The notes below the pieces were generated by a model, which had not been told where the DNA came from, ran no database searches, and saw only the letters and a program-made list of their open reading frames with translations. DNA of 64,000 nt, taken from the NCBI GenBank assembly GCA_944990035.1, contig CALYLX010000128.1, forward strand, positions 1,054,001 to 1,118,000, written 5' to 3'. This stretch comes from Clitopilus passeckerianus (lineage: Eukaryota; Basidiomycota; Agaricomycetes; Agaricales; Entolomataceae). The position numbers were made by a program, and so were the translations under genes. Shown here piece after piece: positions 23,405-34,079 of this stretch (position 1 is the first letter of the stretch; the number at the start of each line of letters is the position of its first letter).

Positions 23405-24683
23405 CTATTTGTCAAGGACAGTGGTCTCGACGATGATACCAGTGACACGGTAAGGATCTAGAAGAACCAATCAGCGTCCTGTTATTGCATGCATGAAAAT
23501 CAAAGAACATACCAATGTTCGAAGCTGGACGCCTGTCCTCCATGTAACCGTAACCTTGAGCTGCAACATGTCGTGGGACACGAATCGATGCACCACGGTT
23601 GGCAACACCAGAGCTGAAATTGCTAATGTGCCCAGTCTCGTGGCGGCCAGTCAACCGAAGCTCGTTGTCCTCACCGTAGACGGCGATGTGCTCGTCATGG
23701 CGCTTGGACAGCTTTTCGATGGCGGCCTCAATAACCTTCATTCCTCCGGGTTCCCGCATAGCCTTGGTGGAGTAGTTGGTGTGAGCACCGGCACCATTCC
23801 ATTCGCCTTGGAGGGGTTTCGGGTGGAAGGAGACCTTGACGCCCCACTGCTCGGCAATACGGATTAGGAGGTAGCGGGCCATCCAGAGGTGGTCACCCAT
23901 GGAAATACCCTCACAAGGGCCGACTTGGAACTCCCACTGAGAGGGCATGACCTCAGCGTTGATACCGCTGATGTTGATGCCAGCATACAAGCAAGCACGG
24001 TAGTGGGCCTCAATGAGGTCACGGGCGAAGACCTTGCCAGTTCCTGTCATGACGTTAGTGCCGATCCGATTTGGGAACGCCGACGCGAATACATACCAGC
24101 ACCGCAATAGTAGGGGCCTTGAGGACCCGGGAAACCGCCCTTTGGCCAACCAGACGGATTGCCATCGACATCGAAGAGGGTGTATTCCTGCTCGATGCCG
24201 AACCATGGTTCTTCATCCTTGGCTTGTTCCATAACCTTGGCGGCATGGTGACGGTAATTGGTTCGATTAGGGGTTCCGTCGTTGTTGTAAGTCTCGGCGA
24301 GAACGAGGATGTTGTCACCACCACGGAAAGGATCCTTGAAGATGGCAGCGGGACGCAGGTAGACATCCGAGTCATGACCAGGGGCTTGGTTGGTGGAAGA
24401 ACCGTCGAAATCCCAAACACGGAGGGATCCGATGTCCGTCACCTTCTTGCTGACGGTCTAATAAACCCGTTGAGTATCGGGATGTGTTTAGACTGTGCTC
24501 CTAATCCTTACAGTAGTCTTTGAGCGCAAACCACCGTCGCCGTCAACCCAGACGTCTGCATCGGATGGTCAATGACGAAGTTGATGGAGTTTAACAGGCA
24601 GACATACATTCGGCTTGGATTTTCTCGCCTTGAGGCAAAGCGAGGAAGGGGGCAAGAAGGTCGTTACGCCACTGGCCTGCCAT
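23405..24683 (-). CDS. GLN1: Glutamine synthetase
   Basis: Eukaryotic (type II) glutamine synthetase, condensing glutamate and ammonia with ATP in the cytosol. The start at 24683 gives [20 protein letters not shown]; further on are [100 protein letters not shown] (the loop with GAGCHTN-like sequence), [20 protein letters not shown] and EDRRPASN, ending VETTVLDK at 23405. Length and order match the family. Four or more short introns interrupt it, and the frame is intact. A GATAAG and a CCAAT-type box lie about 145 bp upstream. Confidence 0.96.
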
Positions 24684-25358
24684 TATTCAAGATAATTCTA
24701 AGGAAAAGGTATATAGGAGGAGATGAAAGTTGAAGACGAAGTTGTGAAGGATCTGCTGTATATTTTCCGATTATAAAAGGAATGCCGATGGAGTTATTGT
24801 CGGTTATTTACTCGTTTCTCATTGGACGATAAGAGCCGTTAACACGTGACTCCCTACCCCGACTTCGTTTGCCCAAATCCGGAATCACTCCGGAATCTGC
24901 CATTGGGTTTATCGATTGCCCCAGCAAATCCATCATATGGTGGATGCAGTGCCTTCTAGCGAGGCTCTGTACTGGTTACGGCTTGTTGTACCTTTCAGGG
25001 CTTTCAAAGATCTAAAAACCGTAGATTCTCCGAAACTACTTAAAGTTTTCGGCCGTTTTACTTGCCTAACTTCGGAGCTGTTAAAGTTTTGCGATGAAAA
25101 TTTTGAACCATCCGAATGCAGCCGCCGTGACTATGCCCGCGACTCCCAGACTCTTTTACAATTGATGTGTCTCAAGATCTAGTACAGTCGCACGACCAAA
25201 CACACATCCGCCCGCCAAGTTAATGTAAGAAGGACCCCATTCTACATTCATGATCCCTGTCAACGTGTCACCCCCCAAAATCCCATTGCCAGGCTACATC
25301 ATCGGACCTTTATAGAATGGACGTAAAGCAATCGTCGGGCAACATGAAGAACAGGCCG
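24684..25358. other. Intergenic, 675 bp upstream of glutamine synthetase
   Basis: The left end holds the likely glutamine synthetase promoter. The right end holds the 3' UTR of the AP-1 sigma gene. An 81-codon plus-strand ORF from the ATG at 24940 has no recognisable domain and I do not call it a gene. Confidence 0.5.
24821..24833 (-). promoter_or_regulatory. CCAAT-type box and GATA site upstream of glutamine synthetase
   Basis: ATTGG at 24821-24825 reads as CCAAT on the coding strand, and GATAAG at 24828-24833 is the core recognised by fungal nitrogen GATA factors of the AreA/NIT2 type. They lie about 140-150 bp upstream of the start codon. Nitrogen control of this enzyme is common in fungi, so the placement makes sense, but such short motifs occur by chance. 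Confidence 0.35.
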
Positions 25359-26158
25359 CTAACCGACTCGTGATCCCAGCCGAGCCATTGTATCTTCTGC
25401 ATTCTCCTGTTCTTCCACCGCATCGGATTGCGTGACCTAGATCGGGTCAGAGAGTCATTTAAAGGGTTCATGAGGCAATCCAGAAACTTACCACTCGGAG
25501 TACGGACTTCTTTGAAGATTCTTGTAGTTCTCCAGCAATAATCAACTCGTCAAGGATCTTGAAATTATATGCTAAGCCGGAACATCAAGTCCACCTTACG
25601 AAGAACTCACGGCGTAGGCTTTTGGAAGTTGAAGATCCTGTAAGGGTGAATGAGGCGGCCGAGTCATGATTGGTATACGCGAGATCTTACAAGTCCAGCT
25701 CGCAAACCTGTCGGAAGTCAGCCTCGGCATATCCAAGGAATACTAAACGCACTTACATTTCCAAAGTATCTGTCCAGTACCTCGACGTATCGGTGGATAA
25801 TCTCCAATGCAATCAACTCATTGTCTGAAGAGCTGATGCCACAGACAAAGAACAGCGACGCGTATCTTCGGTAGACGACCTTGCTATCTGAAAGTAAACG
25901 TCATTTCGTAAGAGCGGTATACATCTATCACCACCAAACGAACCCTTATATTCGAGGAAGTTGCACATTCGTGTCCGCCTAGCCAGCACGAGCTGCGTAA
26001 CGTCCTTTACGATCTTGGCCTTCAGTTTGGGCGCCATTGTCGTAAACCATTTTGCAAGGCGAACTTTGCCTGAGTAGTTTCAATCAGACTAGACCTTTCA
26101 ATTCAGTATTACACGAGCACCAGCCTTGTCGAGAAACCAGGAGGATGTAGTTGATCAT
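25359..26158 (-). CDS. APS1: AP-1 clathrin adaptor sigma subunit
   Basis: Small subunit of the AP-1 complex for clathrin transport between trans-Golgi and endosomes. The first exon (26158-26125) encodes [11 protein letters not shown]; the next opens with [20 protein letters not shown], then [20 protein letters not shown]. Later exons give [51 protein letters not shown] and [20 protein letters not shown]. The tail is [20 protein letters not shown], stop at 25359. The first intron (26070-26124) appears to begin with GC rather than GT. The frame breaks at about 25618: FNFQKAYA needs one more G before the exon end. This is the full family length of about 160 residues. Confidence 0.9.
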
Positions 26159-26948
26159 GGCTCAGTGCAATGCTGAGTGCCGCTTCACCGCCACTCTTAC
26201 CGGTGATACGGTCCGCAGTTTCCACTCTCGTCAAATGCCAAATGCCAAGCAGGTGGTTGGCCAAAAACCCTCTGCAAGGAACTTGACTTTCGGGGAAGAG
26301 GCCCTCGATTTAGTTTGAAAGATTGGGGAAATGGTCATGCCTGTGCCTTCGCCACGTCTCCGATGAACCACAATGCCACGTTGTCGCGAAAGCTTAAAAA
26401 TCAGAACAATTATCTATTTTGAGTTCTCAGAGAATTTTCGTACCAGGATGGGAGTCTCGGTAGTGCGTCTGAATGGACCATAATCGATATATGAGGCCAA
26501 TTCAGGGCGAGCGTTGTTCTAGAATCAATCTAATGCTTGGAAGTCACAGAACATATGCACGTCAGTTACGGTCAAATATCACGCAGCAACAGGGCAATGT
26601 CGTTCACGACAGCTTCCGCGGGCATACAGTCGAGCGATCATTTACGGCCGATGGTCGTTCAACAACTCATGATAAGGTGCATCAAGTGACAAGAGGCCGC
26701 ACATACATCAAACCTTTTACAGGGTTCGCATTGTCGATAAGACTGGGCCACCAGGGTCGAGGGCAACATTCATTGCTCCTACGTCAGGCGGCCACTGGCC
26801 GCCGCTGGTTTTCACAAGAATGACCAGTGAATCGACCTCAACTACGACTCCAAACCCTTGCGCCCAAAACGAACGGCATGAAGGGGCGATAATCTAATTT
26901 TGACTACACGGCCCGAAGATCTGTTTTTAGATCGAACATGACTTTGCT
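26159..26948. other. Intergenic, 790 bp, no convincing gene
   Basis: Short minus-strand fragments such as VKTSGGQWPPDVGAMNVALD and YIDYGPFRRTTETP look protein-like but are separated by stops and belong to no family I can name. They may be remnants of a lost gene next to the FMN oxidase pseudogene. No intact ORF with supporting features was found. Confidence 0.4.
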
Positions 26949-28830
26949 TCATAACTTTGCCTGCTCGTCTCTGGGATACGTTCCATACGGGTTATAGCAC
27001 AACGCTTGACGATTCACGTCTGTGATTGATCGGTACCCAACAACTGCCATCAGAATATCCAGATCCTGGACACCGTGACAGAAATAAGAGAACCTTGACC
27101 AACACGGTACATCCAATAGACTCACGGCCAGCAATGACTTCATGACATGTGCACACCCCGCCTCCAGCTCATGAGCCATCCCCCATACGTAGAGCCTTCC
27201 GACCTGAACTGCGTGTGCCCCTAGCGCAATCGCTTTTGAAGACCTCAGCCCCGGTACGAATGCCGGAATCAAACATGATCTTCATCTCTGTCAGGGCGGA
27301 AGCAGATAAGCCACATTCAGGCGCTTCGATAAGAACACTCAGTGACACCTATAGTCTCCTACGGCGTCCACAATCTCGGAAGTGCCTCCAAACTTCCGAC
27401 GGCACCGTCAACTTGTCGGCCGGCGTGGTTTGTGACGACAATCCCCTCGCAGCCAACTTCTAGGCCTTCGACGCATCTTCGACAGACTGAATATCTTTCA
27501 ACACGAATGGTCTTCCGCCAGTAATGCGTTTCCAGTGAAAGGTCAGCGTCCAGTCAGACGGTATTTCAAGCCGCCGGCTACGCTCACCTCTTTAATAAGC
27601 CGAAGGATCTTCTCCCAGGCATGCGCCTTTCCGTGTCAGACCGGGGAGTCGATCTATTTGCCAGAGTCTTTCTCCAGGTCTCGCTTGTGCTTCCTCATAA
27701 GCACCGGATCAGAGGTGCCCACCTTGTTGCCGACCTGTGAAGTCGTCGAGGTAAGACACTCGCCCCAGTAACGAAGATCTTCGGCTTGCGTACCGCCCCT
27801 GGGTACTAAAATCTGGGGAAGGTCAGCTGGCAGACATGCTCCCAGACTAACACGTAATTGGCGATGTTAATATCTGTCGGCCGCTAGCCTAGCTGCCAAG
27901 TATCGACCATGAGCATACAGACGTCAAAGCCGCTCTTCCATGTTCTCTCTAGCAAGCTGATTGTTTGAAAAATGTTTCTTAGCTGGTGACTTTAATTGTA
28001 GAGTAAATGAAACCTACCACATCATCGTCATGACCCATGTAAAGCTGGAAAAATCTAGGGCCTTTCCCCGGCCGTTCCGGCCCCGTGTACTTGTGAACAA
28101 CATTGCTTTTATTGTGATTCGCTGCGCCTTCGTCGTTCACCTTGGTAAAATCCTCGATGCTTTGAGAACTAGCAGCAGATAGACAGTACTAAAAGCTCTT
28201 GAGTATGAACACGCTCAGCTTTGTGCCTTTGATGAATCCACAGGAAGACCAAGCTTGCTAGCTACCTTCGCAGGCATAAACTCGCCGAGAGGAACTTGTT
28301 AATTCCGATCGGAGCGAAGAGTATTGGTGCGGGGATCCTGTGGCCAAACAATTCCACTGTAATCTGAGTGAGTAGGTTGTAGAAGTGCCTGAGCAATACG
28401 ACCGACTTGTTAGGTCCCTCGTATGTTTGTCAACCAGCATGATACGTCAACGATAGAAAGCTTCTCTAGATGGAACGTCATGTATGAGAACTCGTTAATT
28501 CCAGTGATACGCTTGCCGGTTTGCCCGATCTGTCCAGCTTAGGCCTGCACTAGAGTTAGCGTAGAAGTAGCTTCGATCGTTCAGTTTCTTGGCCGATTCA
28601 ACCAGCCCATCCGGATGGGCGGAAAATGAAGGCACTAGCAGTAGGGTGTCTTGTCGTATTTAGCCCGATGGTCTCGAGGAATAGAGCCTTACGTTTGCCA
28701 GGCTGCCCTCCTTTGATAGAGAGAAATGAAGGGAAGGTCGTTTTGGTTTGCCTGAAGGGTCCATAGCTCAAGTTGCGTGGTGCAATGCCGTCCTCCCATA
28801 ATATAAAGCGTATAGTGTATGACATCATGT
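26949..28830 (-). pseudogene. Decayed FMN-dependent alpha-hydroxyacid oxidase (lactate 2-monooxygenase-like)
   Basis: Pieces in the right order cover almost a whole family member: an N-terminal piece (YGPFRQTKTTFPSFLS), ANSSAGLSWTDRANRQA, ELFGHRIPAPILFAPIGINK, GEFMPAKVASKLGLPV, SSQSIEDFTKVNDE, GPRFFQLYMGHDDDV, SGFDVCMLMVDTWQLG, HAWEKILRLIKE, ITGGRPFVLKDIQSVEDA, EVGCEGIVVTNHAGRQVDGA, KIMFDSGIRTGAEVFKAIAL and GYRSITDVNRQAL. They contain the FMN-contacting NHAGRQ and the SGIRTG motifs. The reading frame is broken by in-frame stops where the family has Trp (WRI and GWR motifs, TGG read as TGA or TAG) and by at least three frame shifts (between INKF and PLGE, at SKA/EVGC and at LP/EIVDAVG). Substitution stops plus indels over the whole length argue for a true pseudogene. 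Confidence 0.82.
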
Positions 28831-28836
28831 TTATGT

Positions 28837-29341
28837 TTACAGATGCAGCCCAGTCTCGTCGTCTTCTAAGCCTGTGGTTCGATCCTCCGTAGTGGCATTC
28901 CTTATTCCCGTCAAAGGCTGCTGTTGCTGGGGTGATTTCTGCTTAGTGGACTCCAAATCGTAATGTTCATTGAAATGGACGCCTTTGTCGCTCAACACGA
29001 ACTTGAGCATTCGTATCCGCTCTTCCTGAGATCCACTACGTTATTCACTGTGAACAAGAGGCAGTACGACATTGAAGGGACGCTCACATAACATCCTGGT
29101 TCTCGTCAAAGGCTTTAGTGAGTTCAGGGTCGGGATCTTCTGCGATGCTGTTTTTTAATATCTGTTGCGTCTCCTGCAAGTGGACCAAGGAGTTCTGAAG
29201 ACGTGTAATCTCTGGATTCTTTTGGAAGAATGATCATCGATTTTCAGAGACTTCGAAAATACCTTCTGTTATGACGGAGACATCCATTGCGGTTGCTTCC
29301 TGTATTGTGAAAGGCTGGGGAAAGCGAGGCATGAATTCCAT
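28837..29341 (-). CDS. TMA17: Small coiled-coil protein, TMA17-like
   Basis: Three exons from ATG 29341 to the stop at 28837 give about 130 residues. The core is VITEEITRLQNSLVHLQETQ followed by ILKNSIAEDPDPELTKAFDE, NQDVIGSQEERIRMLKFVLS and DKGVHFNEHYDLE. This layout, an EIxRLxNSxxHL helix, an acidic linker and a second helix with an NxxVIxxxxERIxML pattern, matches from memory the fungal translation-machinery-associated protein 17 (Adc17), a stress-induced proteasome assembly chaperone. The Gln-rich tail (KSPQQQQPLTGI) is variable. The first intron must end at the CCAG just before AGATTACACG to keep the frame. The name is tentative. Confidence 0.55.
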
Positions 29342-29433
29342 GGTGAAGGTTAGGATACAAAGCGATGTTGGTACAACAGTCAGATTACCAATTCGGTAAT
29401 TAATACATGTAGAGCGGGTATAACGGAAACTCA

Positions 29434-30429
29434 TCACTGTTTGAATACTTCTGGCCACACTTCACGCAAGCCGTCTAATGTGGTCACAATCTGAATGCCA
29501 TCGCCTTCCTTACTGCTAATCCGCTTCTTCACGCCACCTTCCACCATCTCCAGACCTTGCTCACAGAAATGGACGACATGACCCCAGTTCCGAGCGATGG
29601 CACCGTTTACGTTCGGCCGGCTGTCGTCGACGAAATAGCACTTCGCTGGGTCACTGATGTTTGCTACTCTCATGGCCTGGGCGAAGTTAACCTCCGGGAA
29701 CTGAGGAACAGGTTTAACATACCATTTCATAGAATTCTGGTTCCGGTTTACAGACAAAGTTCTCCATCTCATAATCACAGAAGACCAAGCCGTCGAAAAG
29801 GTCATCTATCTTAAGGATCCGTAGCACTCGTTGTGCATGCTATAGACATGACACAATCAGGAGTTCGCAAAATATGCAAATAAAAGATTTACGCACGTTC
29901 TTGTATGCATTTGTGAGCCCCCATACGCGTACTTTGGATCTGTCTATGTCCCCGAAAAGCTGTCGCACTTTCGGATCATAGTTGATCATCTCTTCTAATG
30001 GCAGAGATCCATCGCATTTGCTGTCGAAGTCGAGGGGATCTTAAGCGTGTGTATGGTAAGTTCAGGATGTGCACTCGTTGACCAGAGGCCAAAAACACGC
30101 GTTACCGATCTTATGATGGCGGGTTAGACCACGGAGGGCAAGGCCGTACTGGGAGTAATACTTCATATGGAGTTCATGTGCCTCTTCGTGACTGAGTCCG
30201 AGACCGACAAAGTAGTCTAGAATAGGGTTGGAGGAGTAAAATAACAGCGTACTGGTCAAACTCACTATGAATTCGTTCACCCATGGCATGGGAGATCTTC
30301 GCACTGGCCGAGTACAAAGTGTTGTCGATGTCGAACCAGACGACTGGCCGCTCATCTGAAGCGTTATATAGTTACAGGCATTGACCCTGTAATATTCTCA
30401 GAGTACTTACCTTTCTTCTCGATGGTCAT
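29434..30429 (-). CDS. SDT1: Pyrimidine 5'-nucleotidase of the SDT1/PHM8 type (HAD family)
   Basis: HAD phosphatase that dephosphorylates pyrimidine or other nucleoside monophosphates in the cytosol. MTIEKK is the first exon; the second has ERPVVWFDIDNTLYSASAKI with the DxDxT nucleophile motif. Then come YFVGLGLSHEEAHELHMKYY, the second motif in VRVWGLTNAYKNHAQRVL, the lysine motif in YEMENFVCKPEPEFYEMA and KCYFVDDSRPNVNGAIARNW with the acidic DD motif. The C-terminus is TTLDGLREVWPEVFKQ. Length and motif order fit fungal Sdt1. Several introns join cleanly and no frame break was found. Confidence 0.87.
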
Positions 30430-30725
30430 GGTTGTCAATGTTAGAAACGTGTGCACAGTGTGGCCGAACCCGGCGACGGCGACTTCATCGGCGCATCACT
30501 ACGACAGTGGGAGCAGGAATTTACAATCTAATCTTATCACATTGCTTAGCTAATTCCTGTTGTACTTACACGGCAATCTCCGTTGAACTGTGTAGCTTTC
30601 AAGCCACACTGCCGACGTGATCCAGCTCCCTCATTACTATCGGCATCGGCAGCGACGACCTCAAGAACAAGGCAAGTTCATTGTTATCGTCGTCCTCTAT
30701 ACGCCCAATCTCATTATCGAACCAG

Positions 30726-31498
30726 ATGGCAAGATCCAAGGAACTCGTCCCCGGCGTTGGACGCTTCTCCCGCTCTGAAGTTGCGGGTCGCCGGGGCCTT
30801 TACAAGGCCAGAAAAATCAGAAAAGCCCGCCGCTGAAGCTAAGCCCGAAACCGTTGAGAAGACCGTTGGAGGCGACAAGAACGGCGGCAAGCGTCTCGTA
30901 CCCACCACCAAAGCTCCTCGCTACTACCCTGCAGAGGATGTCCGCCAACCCAAGAAAAGCCGTAAGGCTCCCAAAGCCCCCAAACTTCGCTCCTCCATTA
31001 CCCCCGGCACCGTCCTCATTCTTCTCGCTGGTCGTTTCCGTGGGAAGAGGGTTGTATTCTTGAAGCAGCTAGAGAGTGGTCTGCTATTGGTTACTGGCCC
31101 TTACAAGGTCAACGGTGTCCCCCTGCGACGTGTTAACCAGGCCTACGTTATTGCTACATCAACTAAGCTCGAGCTCGAGGGCTTCACTGTGCGTATTCCT
31201 CCATCTGTCTACCGCCCAAGACTGAGGTCTGATCCTTGGCTCTCAGCTCGACGAGAAGATCAACGATGCCTACTTCACCAAGTCAGCAAAGAAGGATTCT
31301 CGATCAGCAGAGGAGGAGTTCTTCGAGGATGGCAAGCCAAAAGCTAAGGAGGCTCTCCCAGAGTCAAGGACCGCCGATCAGAAGGAGGTAGACAAGGGGG
31401 TTTTGGCCGCTGTCAAGAAGACAGAAAGCCTTGCCAAGTACCTCAAAGCTAGCTGGGGTCTGTCGAAGGGACAATTCCCCCATCAGCTTGTTTTCTGA
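30726..31498 (+). CDS. RPL6: 60S ribosomal protein eL6
   Basis: Large-subunit ribosomal protein. The start at 30726 gives [20 protein letters not shown] and then GRRGLYK; the family continues with RPEKSEKP, which lies in another frame, so one extra or two missing bases are placed at about 30802-30806. The middle has [40 protein letters not shown] and [20 protein letters not shown] with [20 protein letters not shown], the KOW-like core of eL6. An intron then leads to [18 protein letters not shown] and the tail [19 protein letters not shown], stop at 31496-31498. It is divergent from SDT1 with nearly 300 bp between the starts. Confidence 0.92.
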
Positions 31499-31732
31499 GA
31501 GAGAGGTGTATTTACGGGGGCGACGGGATAAGCTTCATATGACTTGCTAGGAGATGTTACGCTATGCCCTACACATGAAAATATCCAGCATTTTTCCAAG
31601 CATCAGTTGAGAATTTTGGCATGACTATCGAGGAACTTGTAAAAGTACAACAAATTTAAAATTAAATATTCTATAATCGTTGCCGGTTTGCCCAACGAAA
31701 TGATCTGCAGTGGTCACCACTTTTGGAAGCTC

Positions 31733-32877
31733 ATGTTTGCTTTCCGCCATTCCCGTCCACTCACTCGTTCAACGTCCGTCTATCGCTTGCATCTTCAATG
31801 CAGCAGAACACCCAACGGAAACCGTCGGACCTTTATGAATGGCCTCTGTAATGGCTTTCTTGACCTAGCAGCAGCCCTCCCGATTCCTCCGACCCTGCCA
31901 CCGTACTCGATGACCATTATCGTCAGTACCATTGTCGTGCGTTTCGCGTTAGTTCCAATAGCAGTATGGGTATGCATGCCGACTTCAGCACACAGACCCC
32001 ATTCTAAGGCATTTCAATCCAATAGGGAAGAAACCGCTCGCGAAGAATTGAAGAGAAGGTCATTCCAGAGATCGAGAGACTAAAGCCCATTGTGGCAAAG
32101 GAAGTCTTCGAACAAATGCAACGCGAACGCATTCGTGGCGACAAAAAATTCCTACAGGAAACACACAAGAAGAAGTGTGTGGAAATTGTAAGCTTGTCTT
32201 TCCAAAACCACTACCATTGTGCGTACTCTAATCCTGCTTGCAGCTTACGGCGAGGCGGAAGGAGCTGTTCAAGGTACACAAGTGCCGTCCAATACCGTCG
32301 ATGATCATTCCACCTCTAGTCCAACTACCTCCTTTCATCATTGGGACGATGATGCTTGCCCGTCTCTCTGTCGACCCCACACCTTTTGACTCTGAGTCCT
32401 TCCTCACACTTACCACCCTGAACCATCCCGACCCAACAATGGTACTGCCTATTCTCGTCGGGATGCTCACCATGGCGAATGTTGAGTCTAGTAACTGGCT
32501 GCTGAACGCCGCGGAAAGGGAAAAGGAACGGTTAGCTCAAGCGCAAAGAGCTAAACGGCAAGCCGAATCTGGTGAAGTCCGGATACAACCCAGAATGATC
32601 ATTAAAAACGCATTGAGAGGGCTCTCTGTCGTGCGCATTGTTGCTGCAGCTATGGTGCCGGGGGTATGTCCTGTGTTGTCTCATAAATGCTGCTGCTCAT
32701 GTAACACACTGATTCCAGAGTATCTCGTTGTATTGGGTCACTTCCGCTGGATTCGGTCTTCTTCAAACATGGTTCATGGACTGGCAAGGCATTCGTCGAC
32801 GACGCCTAAAGGAACAGATACAGGCCGACAATGCTACTCCGCAGCCGACTGTTGCTCCTCAAATCAAGAAGCATTAA
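31733..32877 (+). CDS. COX18: Mitochondrial inner-membrane insertase COX18 (OXA1/YidC family)
   Basis: YidC/Oxa1-type insertase that exports the Cox2 C-terminal domain across the inner mitochondrial membrane. The start used is ATG 31733 (MFAFRHSRPLTRSTSVYRLH, a likely presequence); an in-frame ATG at 31700 is possible. Transmembrane segments include MTIIVSTIVVRFALVPIAVW, SMIIPPLVQLPPFIIGTMML, PTMVLPILVGMLTMANVESS and SVVRIVAAAMVPGSISLYWV. The matrix loop EEKVIPEIERLKPIVAKEVF and the segment LNHPDPTMVLPILVGMLTMA are typical of Cox18 rather than Oxa1. The C-terminus is short and basic. Three introns join in frame. Confidence 0.84.
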
Positions 32878-33185
32878 ATCTGTGAGTATTAAGTCCTACT
32901 TCGCTCGAATGAATAAAAACGTGGTTGGGAGGGAACCCCTCCATTGGCGGAGTCCTGTGAACGCTTCTTGATCTAATATGACACCAATCTCCTGCTTCAA
33001 ATTTCGCGAATCTTCTGACAACCCCTTTCCCCAGAATTTAGTGGGGCATATTAATGCATGGTGGTTTACATTGCGAACTATAGTCTAGACTTACAACGCT
33101 ACAAATACTACCTAAGCTGAAGTAAATTGGTATACTAATTAAATTACAACTCGATAAATCAGGAGGTCTTTGTCCAAAAGATTCG
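32878..33185. other. Intergenic, about 300 bp between convergent COX18 and CENP-A
   Basis: AT-rich spacer holding both 3' UTRs. No ORF, repeat or RNA gene was seen. Confidence 0.5.
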
Positions 33186-33989
<804 letters not shown>

Positions 33990-34079
33990 CTAATGGAGAA
34001 GCCAATATTAAATCGCGATTCTTCACGTTTAGACGCTCAACAAGCTTTGACTCGCAACTACCATCGTTAATAGCATACA

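Noticed and set aside
24940..25182. Plus-strand ORF of 81 codons in the gap left of the AP-1 sigma gene
   Set aside because: No domain, no intron signals or homology that I recognise, and it lies in an AT-rich promoter region.
26473..26823. 116-residue plus-strand ORF
   Set aside because: No recognisable motif; the opposite strand has only weak protein-like fragments.
28870..28890. Box B-like GGTTCGATCC sequence suggesting a tRNA
   Set aside because: No matching box A, acceptor stem or anticodon arm upstream, and the site lies in the coding exon of the TMA17-like gene.
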